DNA of 64,000 nt, taken from assembly GCA_964519955.1 (NCBI GenBank), contig CAZFLM010000001.1:62001-126000 (forward strand), in the 5' to 3' direction. Below the pieces are notes generated by a model that had not been told where the DNA came from, made no database searches, and saw nothing but the letters and a program-made list of their open reading frames with translations. Positions 17,097 to 27,700 of the stretch are shown in pieces. Made by a program: the position numbers and the translations under genes. This stretch comes from CAZFLM01 sp964519955. GTDB lineage: Bacteria > Armatimonadota > Chthonomonadetes > Chthonomonadales > CAJBBX01. How positions within the stretch are numbered: the first letter of the stretch is position 1; each line of letters opens with the position of its first letter.

Positions 17097-19487
17097 TCAC
17101 CGGCTGTACAGGAACTCCTTGCTGTTGAGCAGCGCCCACATCGTGTCCTGGATCGCCTTGGGGCGCGCCTTCGGGTCCTTGGCCAGGTAGGCCAGCACCG
17201 TCTCCTTCTCCTGGGGCGTCGGGTAGCGCGACAGGGCCGACAGGTACAGCTCCTCCACAACCTGCGCATCGGAGCGCTCCGGCGCGAGCAGCCGGCGCAT
17301 CCGCGTCCCGTTGATCACCTTGTTGTCGACGCTCCACGAGTTCGCCAGCGTCATCGCCTGCCCCATCGACGGCCGCGCACATCGCCCAGACTCGAACGGG
17401 GCGTCTCGCGGCGAGCGCCCGAACAGGTCGAGGAACGGCGTCTCGATGCTGCCGTCGGCCACTTCCTGGGCGCGCGTATCGGGGGGCAGGTGCATGTAGG
17501 GCTCGGGGATCCAGGTGTAGTAGCCCTCGTATGCGCCCGTCACCTGCCCGATCGCGTCTAGCGTCTGCTCCGCCTCCAGCCGACGCAGGATGTGATGCGA
17601 GTGGCCGGAGTTATCGCACACGTTCCACCTGGTCGTCGTGCTGGAGAGCTGGTACGTGCGGGAGTTCAGGATCTGCCGGTACAGCCAGCGCAGGTCGTAG
17701 TGCTGCTTCTCCAGCTCCGTCGCCAGGTAGGTCAGCAGCTCCGGGTTGCTCGGAGGGTTGGTCGGCCGCAGGTCGTCCGGCTCCTCGACGATGCCGCGGT
17801 CGAACAGCCAGTACCACACCCGGTTCGCGATGCTCCGTGCGAACCAGGGATTGCCCGGCGTCGTCAGCCACTTCGCGAAGGCCGCGCGTGGGTCCGCCGG
17901 ATCGTCCGCCTTGAGCGTGGTGCCGTCAGGGAAGCGCGCCGTGACCACCTGGCTCGTTCGCGGGCTGCGGAAGGTCGCGTCCGGGTTGCAGTAGACGACC
18001 TCTTCCTTCCACTCCTGGGTCGGCTTGTAGGCCACTCGCGCGAAGGCAGCGCCGATCCCGGCGTTGTCGTCGGGCGTCCAGGCCGTGTTCGGATCGACGT
18101 GGCAGCGCGCGCAGCCGATCCGCGCCCCCATGAACAGCAGCGCGCTCGTCTCGCCGAACGTCTGCGGGTCACGGCTGGGCACCGCGCGGTAGTAGTTCGC
18201 CGCACCATCGCGGAAGTTGGTCCCGGTCGCGGTGAGCAACTCCGTGACGAACCGGTCGTACGGCTTATTCTGAGCGATGCTCTCCCGGACCCAGCGGTGG
18301 TATGCCTGGACCGCCTTGGGCCACAGGCGCACCGGATACTCGCTCTTGACGCGCAGCAGGTCGCACCACTTGTGCGTCCAGCGGTCCGCGAACTCCGGCC
18401 GCACGAGGAGCGCGTCGATCAGGCGGGCGCGCTTGTCCGGCTTGGTGTCCTCCAGGAAGCTGCGCGCCTCGGCGATGGTCGGCAGCAGGCCGATCGTGTC
18501 CAGGTAGACGCGCCGGACGAACACCTGGTCGCTGCAGAGGTCGGAAGGAGGAATGCCGAGATGCTTCAGGTGCGCCCAGTTGAGCGTGTCGATCGGGTTC
18601 GCGGCGGGGACCGTGGGGAAGGCGGCCGGCAGCTTCTGCGGGACAACGACGCGTCCCATCGCGAACTGGCGCAGGTAGCTCGCGACCACGGCGGTCTCGC
18701 CGATCGCCTTCGCCGTCAGCTTGCCGTCCCGCGCGATCTGCACGACGTCCCGCGTGTTCGCCCTGAGGAGCGCGTCACGCGTCACGTCCCGCGCCTGCCC
18801 GTCGGAGTAGGCCGCCACGACCGTGAGCCTGGCGCTGCCCCCAACCGCGAGCGTGGCATCGGCAGGGGTCAGCTTGATGGAGACGAGACGCGGCCTGCCG
18901 GGCGAGGACCAAACGGCGCCCTGCTTGATCCACGCCGCGATCTTGGTATACGCAGGCGTCTCCGGCCCGGCGAGCTTCTTGCCGCCGTGCGGCACAGCGC
19001 CCGAGATCTTGCGCAGCACCAGGCTCTTCGCCGGTTCGACCAAGTCGATGCGGCGCCCATTGGCCGCGCGCGTCAGCGCCTCGTAGTCGAGGCGCGGCTC
19101 CCCGCCGAAGAGCGACAGCCGCAGCCCACCCTTGCCATTGGCCGCGCCGTGGCAGTCCGCTCCGGCACACCCGAGCCGCGCAACGATCGGCGCGACGTCG
19201 TTGGCGTAGTCGAGCGCGGCCGGGCTGACGGTGCGCAGCGTGGTCTTGGTCTCGGGGAGCGCGACGAGCGCGGGGGACTTGGGCGCAGCGGGCGCGGGGG
19301 GAACCTGCGTCTCCGGCGGAACCTTGGTCGCGGTGGTCGGCTGCGCCTTCGCGCGGGTCTTCGGCGCGACGGGTTTGGCGCCGCCCTGGGCCGCCGGCGA
19401 CGGCGTGGGCAGCCCCGCGACCAGACCCAGCCCAACCGTCGGGCCGGCCATCAGCAACGGAGCGAGCCAGACGAAGCGCTTCTTCAT
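17097..19487 (-). CDS. DUF1549/DUF1553 protein with cytochrome-c-like and Ig-like domains
   Basis: A protein of 796 residues, exported by an N-terminal signal (MKKRFVWLAPLLMAGPTVGLG) followed by an Ala/Pro/Lys-rich linker. Domains in order: a planctomycete-type cytochrome-c-like module with C107-x4-C112-H113 (CAGADCHG, not the normal CxxCH); a BIG2-like Ig domain (RLVSIKLTPADATLAVGGSARLTV); DUF1549 (about 275-480, FVRRVYLDTIGLLPT); and DUF1553 (about 540-790, WLTTPGNPWFARSIANRVWYWLFDRGIVEEPDDL). These proteins pair with DUF1501 proteins and are suspected to handle complex polysaccharides or redox chemistry at the cell surface; no reaction is established. It would be first in the minus-strand operon now broken by the insertion sequence. 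Confidence 0.88.
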   Translation of the reverse strand: MKKRFVWLAPLLMAGPTVGLGLVAGLPTPSPAAQGGAKPVAPKTRAKAQPTTATKVPPETQVPPAPAAPKSPALVALPETKTTLRTVSPAALDYANDVAPIVARLGCAGADCHGAANGKGGLRLSLFGGEPRLDYEALTRAANGRRIDLVEPAKSLVLRKISGAVPHGGKKLAGPETPAYTKIAAWIKQGAVWSSPGRPRLVSIKLTPADATLAVGGSARLTVVAAYSDGQARDVTRDALLRANTRDVVQIARDGKLTAKAIGETAVVASYLRQFAMGRVVVPQKLPAAFPTVPAANPIDTLNWAHLKHLGIPPSDLCSDQVFVRRVYLDTIGLLPTIAEARSFLEDTKPDKRARLIDALLVRPEFADRWTHKWCDLLRVKSEYPVRLWPKAVQAYHRWVRESIAQNKPYDRFVTELLTATGTNFRDGAANYYRAVPSRDPQTFGETSALLFMGARIGCARCHVDPNTAWTPDDNAGIGAAFARVAYKPTQEWKEEVVYCNPDATFRSPRTSQVVTARFPDGTTLKADDPADPRAAFAKWLTTPGNPWFARSIANRVWYWLFDRGIVEEPDDLRPTNPPSNPELLTYLATELEKQHYDLRWLYRQILNSRTYQLSSTTTRWNVCDNSGHSHHILRRLEAEQTLDAIGQVTGAYEGYYTWIPEPYMHLPPDTRAQEVADGSIETPFLDLFGRSPRDAPFESGRCARPSMGQAMTLANSWSVDNKVINGTRMRRLLAPERSDAQVVEELYLSALSRYPTPQEKETVLAYLAKDPKARPKAIQDTMWALLNSKEFLYSR

Positions 19488-19681
19488 GGCGGGCTGCACC
19501 TCGACGCGCAGCGGAACCAATCGGGAACGGGTCTCAGGGATACCATTCTAGACGGCAAGAGCGGGCAACGGTGCCGGCCGCTTCCCGAACTCAGCGACGG
19601 CAGACGCATCCCCTATACACCCGCGCACGTGCGCACTCCTCCGTGACCGGCCCAAGACCCGTGCATTTGCGGTCGCCGCGC

Positions 19682-22474
19682 CTACCGCACCGGCGTCAGT
19701 GCGAACCAACGGGTCTCGCCGCGCTGCACGTCGAGTTCCATCTGTGCCGCGCGCTCGCTCACGACCTTGCCGCTTGTCAGGTCGACGATACGCGAGGCCC
19801 GGTGCAGCCGCAGCACCTTGTGGCCGGGGAAGACGGCGTGGATGGTGAGGAACCGATCGCTGGCGTAGACCGCATCCCCGGGCTCGGCCGCGCGCCAACA
19901 GCCCGCCCAGTCCGCCAGCCGCGCGACGAACTCCGCCGTAAACGCCGGGCACCCAACGAACGCCGACTTCCACTTGCCGAAGTCGCGGGTCGCCGTGCAG
20001 ACTCGCATCGTCCCGGCATACCAGGCAAGGGGCACGGCATCGATGTCGTCGACCTCGAAGGCTGTGCCTGCCAACGGCGACGACAGGTTCACCGACGCGC
20101 CCTTCAGGTCCGGCGGTCCCTCGCCGTGCGGCACTGGCTCCGACAGCAGCCGCGTCGACCCCGGTATGCGCGCGCACCCGAACCCCGTCACTGCGCGGAT
20201 TGCTCGCGCCGGATCAGCCGCACCCACCACTCCCGGAGCATGGACGAACACCAGCAGCCGGCCGTCGCGCTTCAGCTCGTCGATGGCGCGGCGCTGCACG
20301 TCGGTCAGCCGGTACGCGTTCAGGAAGAGGTAGGCCTTGTGGGGCGGCAGCTTTGCCCGGCCGAGGTCCGACTGGAGGTAGAGGCGGTAGGGCACGCCGG
20401 CCGCGTTCAGCTCCTCGATCTGCGATAGGATCCCGATGTACCGGTAGGTGCCGCCGGCCTTCGGCGCGATGGTGTCGTTGCTCTCCTCGCTGACGATCAC
20501 CGCGAGGTCGGCGGCGGGCATCTCGTCCACCTGCAGGTCACGTTGGAAGGCCCGCATGGCCTCCGCGATGCCCGACATGATCGCGGGATCGTGGAACCAG
20601 CCGCCGCACATGTCGTACCACCACGTGCCCAGCCCGAACGCGAGCATCATGCCGCTCTCGCGGCGCACCATCGCGTTGTGCGCCTCGGCGGTCTCCGCGC
20701 GCCCCCACTCGAAGTTCTCGGCCGGGCTGTTGGGCTCCGAGTGCCACGACCGCCAGTCCTGCTCGGTGAGGTAGACCTTGCCGTGCAGCAGCGTCGAGCC
20801 GAACACGGAGCGCACCGCACCGGTGTAGCCTGGCTGCCGGATGCCGTACGCCGCCGGGCCGGAGAAGTAGTCGATGGCGCTCGACGCGAGGTACCGGCCG
20901 AGCGCGATGTGGTTCATCGAGTTGCAGGTGATGTCCTCGTGGTACGTCCCGCAGATGACGCGGCGCGGCGTGGCCTTCTTGATCGTCGCGGCCAGGTGCA
21001 GGACCGTCTCGGTGACGCCCTCGCTGTAGAACCGCGTGTAGTCGGCGATGTCCTGCTGCGTGTTCGGGTCGAGGATGTCGCCGTCCGCCCACTCGCGCGA
21101 AGCAGGCGGCACGGTCGCGTTGTCGAAGGTCGCGCCGGCCTGGCGCCACGCCTTGCGCAGGGCGGCGACGCTGCCGGAGTACCGCCGCCGCAGCCATGCG
21201 CGGTACGAGGCCGTCGCGGCAGGGCTGTAGTCCGCGAGGTGCAGGTCCTTCTCGTCGAGGCGGTTCCAGTGGAACCACTGCCCGTCATTCGAGCCGGCCA
21301 CGTGGTAGCCGATCACCGCCTTGCCCGGCAGGCTGCTCTCCACGTGGCGCACCAGCCGCCGCAGCGTCTCGGCTGTGTCGTCGCACAGCCTCTGGGAGAC
21401 CAGAGACGGCCCGAACCGCTCGCCCGGCTTCGGATCGTCGCCCCAGCGGATCGGGTGCATGTCCACGATGGCCTTGCGCCCGTCCTGATCCCACGTCACG
21501 TCGTTCGGGTTCTCCGCGCCCCACTCACTGTACGGGTCGCAGCCCATGTAGAACACGATGTACCCGTGCGGATCCACGCGCAGCACCCGCCAAAGCAGCT
21601 CGTCCACCTCGTGGAAGTCGTACTGCCCGCGCCCGCGCCACACGCCGCCCGCCCCCATGATGCCCCGGCCGAGGATGAGCGGCACGCAGTACACGTGCAC
21701 GCCCGCGTCGCGGAAGTCGGCGATGTGCGCCCCATCCGGGCTGCCAGGCGGCCCGACGGTGAACGCCCAGGGCACGCGCTTGCCGTCGACGACCAGCCTG
21801 GGCCGCCCGCCAGCCTGCGCGACGCGGACCACGGCGCGCGGGCGCTTCTCCAGGATGGCCTTCGCCGGCGCGAGGTCGGGCAGGGCCTCCTTCGCGGGCG
21901 GCTCGTAGCGCGGCGCAGGCGCCTGGGCGGCCTCCGTTACCGCGAAGTCGTCCCACTGCACGTCGGTAGGTTCCTGCGCCTGAACGCACTGGACGCACAG
22001 CCGGTCGCAGCCCTTGCGCACGTCGACATGCACGGTGAGGAGCTGCCACGTGCCGCCCACCAGCGCGCCGTTCGTGCTGCTGAACGTGTTCGGCAAGTCC
22101 AGCTCCGCGCCGCCCTGGCGGTACTGGCTCACCATGAAGTACACGCCCCGGCGGATGTTCCGGCTCGGCCGGACCCAGGCGGACACGAGGTACGTCTTGC
22201 CCGGCTCAACCGCGATCTGGCCGCTTGCGACGAGCGTGTACCCAGTCCCGTTCTGATGCACCACCCGCAGCCCACGCTGGCCGGAGTGCGCATAAGCCGC
22301 CTCCCACTCGCACGTGCCCCGTCCGCCCTCGCCCGGCGACCACGCCCACCCAACCGGCGCGCTCGCCCCCTCCTCCAGCCCGGCGTTCGGCACGGTGGGG
22401 ATGGCGCGGGCCGGCGAGGCTATGGCCAGCGCGCAACAAGCCGACGCGAGCACCCGTGCAACCATGCCTGCCAT
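19682..22474 (-). CDS. Secreted GH42-like (beta-galactosidase-type) protein
   Basis: A protein of 930 residues. ATG 22474 is supported by GAGGGG upstream and a signal peptide (residues 4-24, ending SPARA). Residues 25-180 form a CBM4/9-like beta-sandwich (GLEEGASAPVGWAW...QWDDFAVTEA). A TIM barrel follows (about 235-690) with GH42-like blocks YDFHEVDELLWRVLRVDP, DYSPAATASYRAWLRRRY and LTEQDWRSW, then a Rossmann-like trimerisation-type domain. Glu571 of LTEQD is a reasonable nucleophile. The acid/base segment, normally a Glu after VIGYxV, reads AGSNDGQW here, so that residue is unclear. Galactoside specificity should not be assumed. It stands alone between the DUF1549 gene and the DUF4838 gene. 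Confidence 0.78.
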   Translation of the reverse strand: MAGMVARVLASACCALAIASPARAIPTVPNAGLEEGASAPVGWAWSPGEGGRGTCEWEAAYAHSGQRGLRVVHQNGTGYTLVASGQIAVEPGKTYLVSAWVRPSRNIRRGVYFMVSQYRQGGAELDLPNTFSSTNGALVGGTWQLLTVHVDVRKGCDRLCVQCVQAQEPTDVQWDDFAVTEAAQAPAPRYEPPAKEALPDLAPAKAILEKRPRAVVRVAQAGGRPRLVVDGKRVPWAFTVGPPGSPDGAHIADFRDAGVHVYCVPLILGRGIMGAGGVWRGRGQYDFHEVDELLWRVLRVDPHGYIVFYMGCDPYSEWGAENPNDVTWDQDGRKAIVDMHPIRWGDDPKPGERFGPSLVSQRLCDDTAETLRRLVRHVESSLPGKAVIGYHVAGSNDGQWFHWNRLDEKDLHLADYSPAATASYRAWLRRRYSGSVAALRKAWRQAGATFDNATVPPASREWADGDILDPNTQQDIADYTRFYSEGVTETVLHLAATIKKATPRRVICGTYHEDITCNSMNHIALGRYLASSAIDYFSGPAAYGIRQPGYTGAVRSVFGSTLLHGKVYLTEQDWRSWHSEPNSPAENFEWGRAETAEAHNAMVRRESGMMLAFGLGTWWYDMCGGWFHDPAIMSGIAEAMRAFQRDLQVDEMPAADLAVIVSEESNDTIAPKAGGTYRYIGILSQIEELNAAGVPYRLYLQSDLGRAKLPPHKAYLFLNAYRLTDVQRRAIDELKRDGRLLVFVHAPGVVGAADPARAIRAVTGFGCARIPGSTRLLSEPVPHGEGPPDLKGASVNLSSPLAGTAFEVDDIDAVPLAWYAGTMRVCTATRDFGKWKSAFVGCPAFTAEFVARLADWAGCWRAAEPGDAVYASDRFLTIHAVFPGHKVLRLHRASRIVDLTSGKVVSERAAQMELDVQRGETRWFALTPVR

Positions 22475-22836
22475 GTTGTCGCCCCTCGCTGTCGGGCTGA
22501 CCCGGCGCAGCCGAATGCCGCGCCTAGCCTGCCGTTGCCCGGCGATGCACAAGCGCCGTGGTGGGATGGGCGTCCCGGCCCCTCCAGTACAGCCCGCGGG
22601 CGCATCAGCCGGTGCCGCTGCCGTAGTCGTTGCCGTCTGCCCTTGACCTAGCCGTTGACGTCATCCCGTCAGGGATCCGCTTTTGACCGTCCGGTCGGCA
22701 GCACACACCCCTCGCCGCCGCCGCGCGCCGCCACACCGAGGCCCCAGTCCCCAAGTCCCAAGTCCCCGTCACCCGTCACCCGTCACCCGGCACCCGGTAC
22801 CCGACACCCAGCCCCAATCCCCAAGTCCCAAGTCCA
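22475..22836. other. 362-bp intergenic region with short tandem repeats
   Basis: It lies upstream of the GH42-like gene and downstream of nothing on its own strand but the DUF4838 stop at 22837. Positions 22546-22590 hold a diverged copy of the dispersed GTGGTGGGATGGGC element. Positions 22741-22836 consist of short repeats of CCAAGTC and of ACCCGTC. No gene was recognised. Confidence 0.6.
22741..22836. repeat. Low-complexity heptamer repeats
   Basis: Two CCCCAAGTCCCAAGTCC blocks flank a run of CACCCGTCACCCGTCACCCGG. The repeat ends where the DUF4838 gene stops. Units are 7 bp, so this is not a CRISPR array. Confidence 0.7.
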
Positions 22837-24636
22837 TCACTTCGCGGCCTTCCGCCACTCGGCGAGCTGGCTGTCCAGGTTGGGCGCGGTTTCCCACGTA
22901 TGCGTGATGCCCACCTGCCGCGCGATCCGCTCGAACCGGTCGAGAAGCGCCGGGTAGGCGTCCCCGCAGAACGCCGGCCCGCGCGCCAGCTTCACGTAGA
23001 CGATTGGCAGCCCGGCGCGCTCCACGCGGCGCAGGATCGTCTCGTCGTCCGCCAGCTTCTCGGCCTTGGCGAAGAGCGCCGTGGCGCGGTCGAGGAACTC
23101 GCGCGACAGGAACGGGTTGTCCATCTGGTAGCGGATGCCGCCCGGCGGGCTCTCCAGGTCCTTCGCGTGCTCCACTCCGGCCTGGCGCAGCAGCTCGTCG
23201 TACTCGGCGATTGCGGGCGCCGCCTTGCCGTAGTGGCCGTACGTGAAGTCGCGCATCAGGGCGGCCAGGTCGAGCGTCGGATCCCACATCAGCTTGGCGA
23301 TGACCCACGACCGCATCTCGTCGCGCTCCGACCCCGGCGACTGGTAGTTGGCCTGCGTCATGATGCCCTCGGCGTGGTTCTTCACCCAGAACCGGATGTT
23401 CGAGGCGATGACCTCCATGTTCGGCATCGGCGCCAGGTAGTGGCTGAAGTTTATGTTGTAGTCCCACACATAGATGCGATTGCACACCGCCGACCACGCC
23501 TGCACGAGCTTGGCGACGTCGCACTTCTCGGCCGGGGTGAACGGGTGCGCCCAGGAGCCCACCGTGTCGTTGCAGAGCCGTATCGCGACGTTCTTGCGGG
23601 GGCGCACGGTCTTCGGCACGCCGATGGTGTCGAGGTAGGCCAGCGTGTCGACCGTCGCGCGCGGGAACTCCTTCTCCACCGCCTCGGCCACCTGGTTCAC
23701 CATGAAGAGCTGGCACGCCATGTCGGCGCCCTCGGCCTCGCGCAGTTCCTTGCAGCGCGGGCAGTAGCACATGCCGCCGCCGTCCATCTTGAAGACGCTC
23801 GCCAGCTCCGCGTGCGGGTTCTCGCGGAACATGCGGAGGACCGCCTCGGTGACGACCTTGATCGTGTCCGGGTTGGTGGTGCAGAGCTGGTACGAGTTGC
23901 GCTTGCCGCCGGCGTCGAGGGCGTAGTACTCGGGGTGGTCCTTGAAGTAGCGGTCCGGCGGCACGAGCTGGTGGAAGGTGTGGACGAACAGCGTGCCGTA
24001 ATCGATGCGGCCTCCCCACTCCTCCGGCACGGGAGCGCTGGGGGCGTTGGTGCGGTTGCGCAGCGACCACGTGGCGTCGAAGGAGACGAAGTAGAACGGG
24101 TCGCGAAGCCGCAACTGGGGCACGTACGTTCGGGGCACGGGGGCGAAGCGCAGAACTAGCATCTTCGGCAGGCGGAAGCTGTCCTTCGTGTACCAGCGGC
24201 AGCCCAGGTCCTCCTCGAGCAGCGCGTAGACCGCGTTGATGACTCCGCGCGTGCGCCCGCCCCAGAGGAACAGGTTGCCTCGCCGCTCCGCCACCCCGTA
24301 GCCCTCGTCGCCCAGGTCGGCCGTCGGCGCCACCTGCCCGGCAAGCAGGGCGGTCCGCCCCACGCTGATCACCTTGCCGCGCATCCGCTCCGCCTCGGTG
24401 ACGATGGGGAGCTTCGCGCCGCACATCTCCGCCAGCCACTGCTGCAGATCCGCGGCCGCTCTCCGGTCCTGCGTCGTCGGCTCGGCCGCCAGCAGGATGC
24501 GGTACGCCGCCTTCCCGCCCGCCGCCAGCGTAACCGCCGGCGCCGCCGTCCCCTTCGGCTGCAGCGCATTGCTCCACTGCCCCTGCGCGCCGCACGCCGC
24601 CACCGCCATCAGCAACGCCATCGCCACGATCCTCAT
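22837..24636 (-). CDS. DUF4838 lipoprotein, glycoside-hydrolase-like
   Basis: A protein of 599 residues with GAGGTGA five bases before ATG 24636. The N-terminus MRIVAMALLMAVAAC ends in a possible lipobox with Cys15, so it may be a lipoprotein. Residues about 30-140 match the small alpha/beta domain that precedes the barrel in GH20/GH67 enzymes (AADLQQWLAEMCGAKLPIV...GGRTRGVINAVYALLEEDLGCRWY). The DUF4838 barrel follows, with a cysteine cluster MCYCPRCKEL that may bind metal and a W-rich stretch IYVWDYNINFSHYLAP. Family members are predicted glycan-active enzymes without a defined substrate. The divergent neighbour is the TIR gene, 160 bp away. Confidence 0.82.
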   Translation of the reverse strand: MRIVAMALLMAVAACGAQGQWSNALQPKGTAAPAVTLAAGGKAAYRILLAAEPTTQDRRAAADLQQWLAEMCGAKLPIVTEAERMRGKVISVGRTALLAGQVAPTADLGDEGYGVAERRGNLFLWGGRTRGVINAVYALLEEDLGCRWYTKDSFRLPKMLVLRFAPVPRTYVPQLRLRDPFYFVSFDATWSLRNRTNAPSAPVPEEWGGRIDYGTLFVHTFHQLVPPDRYFKDHPEYYALDAGGKRNSYQLCTTNPDTIKVVTEAVLRMFRENPHAELASVFKMDGGGMCYCPRCKELREAEGADMACQLFMVNQVAEAVEKEFPRATVDTLAYLDTIGVPKTVRPRKNVAIRLCNDTVGSWAHPFTPAEKCDVAKLVQAWSAVCNRIYVWDYNINFSHYLAPMPNMEVIASNIRFWVKNHAEGIMTQANYQSPGSERDEMRSWVIAKLMWDPTLDLAALMRDFTYGHYGKAAPAIAEYDELLRQAGVEHAKDLESPPGGIRYQMDNPFLSREFLDRATALFAKAEKLADDETILRRVERAGLPIVYVKLARGPAFCGDAYPALLDRFERIARQVGITHTWETAPNLDSQLAEWRKAAK

Positions 24637-24796
24637 CGCTTCACCTCACATACTGGTAGGAGACCGACGCCTGCCTGTTCGGTCTGCGCGCAAGGCATTC
24701 CTGCAGCAGCGAAGAGGCAGGATATGGCGCGCAGAACACGAAATGGGTACCACGATCGCCACGGTGCGCAGGACCAAGCACCCTTGGGAGTGACCC

Positions 24797-27700
24797 ATGC
24801 CGGACACCTTCCAATATGACGCCTTCCTCAGCCACAACTCCAAGGACAAGCCGCGCGTCCGCCGACTTGCCGAGCGGCTGCGTGACGCTGGGCTGCGTGT
24901 CTGGTTTGACGAGTGGGTCATCCAGCCCGGCGACGACATCTATCTCGCTATCGAGCACGGGCTGCAAGCCACGCGCGTGCAGGTCCTATGCCTCTCTCAG
25001 GCAGCGCTCGCGTCTGACTGGGTGGACTTGGAGCGCAGCACCGTCCTGTTCCGAGACCCGAGGAATGCTGGGCGCCGATTCATTCCGCTCCTGCTTGAGG
25101 ACTGCGACCCGCCCGACACGCTTAGGCGCTTCAAGTACCTGGATTGGCGCGATGAGGCAGAGCCATCGCTCTCAGATCTCGTCTCGGTCTGCCGACCGCA
25201 CGTGGCAATACCGAGCGGAGACGAGATCCAGCATCAGAGCGGCCCGAGCCAGGGACCTGCATCGTCGCACCCCAGCTTCGGGAGGCCGTTTGCCACGCCG
25301 ACACCAGGCGGGTCACGCCAGCTTATGCCAGAGGACGAACCACCCGGGTTCAAGCTGATGGGTCGCCTCTCAGGAGGCCAGAGCACCATCTCCCGGATCG
25401 CGTGGTCACCGGACGGGCGACGCATCTCCGCTCCGTGCCACGATGGGACGATCGCGGTCTGGGACGCAAATGCACGTCAGATGCTCGCACGTCTGGCGGG
25501 ACACACTGAGTCAGCCTACGCGGCGGCATGGTCTCCAGATGGGCGATCCCTCGTGTCGGGCTCTTGGGATGGAACTATCCGGCTCTGGCGACCGCCGCTG
25601 CATGATGGTGAGATCGTCCTTGAGGGTCGCGGCCCGGTGAACGCAGTAGCATGGCATGGCCATATGCCAATCGTGGCGTTCGGGTATGAGCGCGATGAGG
25701 TCGAGCTGTTTGACATTGCAGCTCGCTGCACCGTGGCCATGCTGTACGGTCACAGTGGAAACATCAACAACCTGGTGTGGTCTCCCGACGGCAGGTACCT
25801 GGCCGGAGCCTGTGGAGACCGAACGGTGCGAGTGTGGGACGCCACTGAGCATCGCCTGTCCACGACACTGGTTGGCCCAGCCGGTTGGGCCTTCGGGCTG
25901 TCGTGGCATCCAGAAGGTGCACTGCTTGCGTCGGCATCCTGGGATCATACGGTTCGTTGCTGGGAGGTCGCGGCGGGCCGTGAGATCTGCGTCCTAGAAG
26001 GGCACACAGGCCGCGTTGCCTCATGCAGTTTCTCTGCCGACGGGCGACTATTGGCCTCCAAAGGGCTTGATGGCACGGTGCGGCTGTGGCGCTGTGATAC
26101 ATGGATGCCAGTTGCTGTACTGGCCGAGAAGAGCTCGGGCAGGAACTCACCGTCGCTGCAGTTTCACCCGTCCGACACCGTTCTGGCCACGTTGGGAGAT
26201 ACTGATCGATGCGTCCGACTCTGGCGCATAGACACCGACCGGATACTGTCGCTAGACAGCTCTCCAGCCGCTCGGCGATACAGGAACGCGAAGGTCGTGC
26301 TCCTCGGCGAGAGCACCGTTGGGAAGACCGCGCTAGCGCACCGACTGGTGGAGGACCGGTACGTCGTCAGCGACCGAACGCACGGCATGAGGGTCTGGCG
26401 CCTTGACCTACCTGCGTCGGAACCTGAGGAAAGTGCGACGCAATCGGGTAGCGGACGCCTGACGGTTGAGGATCGGGAAGCCCTGTTATGGGATCTTGCC
26501 GGACAAGAGGACCAGCGCCTTTCACACCAGCTGTTCCTAGGCGAGACGGCGCTGGCACTGCTACTGGTCAATCCGCAGAAAGACGAGCCCTTCTCAGAGG
26601 CCGTCGACTGGCTGAAGGCACTCAGGACCTCGGCTGCGGTATCGGACACCAAGCGCGAAGCGACCCGGCTACTGATCTTCCCGCAGACAGATGTCGGGGG
26701 CATCAAGATAGGCGACCGCACGATAGATAGGATACTGATGGAGAACAGCATCGCCGGTTGGCTTGCGACCAGCGCCAAGACAGGCGAGAACTGCTCTGAC
26801 CGGGCAAATGGCGGTCGGCCCTCCAAGCTCAAGCAACTCATCGCTCAACACATCCCATGGGACAACCTACCGTGGACTAGTACTCCGCATCTGCTCGCGC
26901 AGTTGAGGGAGGCCGCGATAGCCATCCGCGACGAGTCCGACATTCGCCTCCTGCGCTTCTCCGAGTTGGCCCAGCGGCTGGAGCAAGCGTTGCCGAGCGA
27001 GAGGTTCGGCGAGGCAGACGTGCGCACGGCGGTGACGCTGCTAGCCAACCACGGTCTTGCCCTCCCGCTCAGATTCGGCGACCTGGTGCTCCTTCGCCCC
27101 GATCTGGTGAACGGCTACGCCAGCGCGATCATACGTGCCGCCCGCGCTCACAAGGACGAGATCGGATGCGTGGCTGAGGCGAGCATCTACGAGCCTGGGT
27201 TCGACTTAGCGGGTGTAGATCGCCTGCAGCATCGCCCAGACGAGGAGCTTCTTCTACGGGCTGTGGTCCAGACGCTGCTTGACCACTCGCTCTGCATCGC
27301 GCAAGACACGCCCGAAGGCCGGTACCTCGTGTTCCCGTCGCAGTACCGCAGGGAGAGGGACATCACTAGGGATCCAGACGTGTTCGTCTCCTACACCTTT
27401 GGGGGCGAGTGGCAGACAGTGTGGACGACCCTCGTGGTGCGCCTTAGGTATAGCCAGGAGTTCGAGCATCCCGAGATGTGGCGTAACGGAGCGGAGTTCC
27501 GGTCACAGAAGGGCCATACGCTCGGCCTCAAGCTGGCTCACGAGCAGGGCTCTGGCACTGCGACGATCAGCCTCTACTTCGATGTGCAGGTCCCGGACGA
27601 ACTGAAGATCGTGTTCATCGAGTATGTCCACCGGCACCTTGCGAAGTACGCCTGCGAGGTGACGCGGGATCGGCGGTACGCGTGCCCCAACTGCGCCAAG

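Noticed and set aside
22741..22836. Short regular repeats that might be a CRISPR array
   Set aside because: Units are about 7 bp without spacers, and no cas gene is near.
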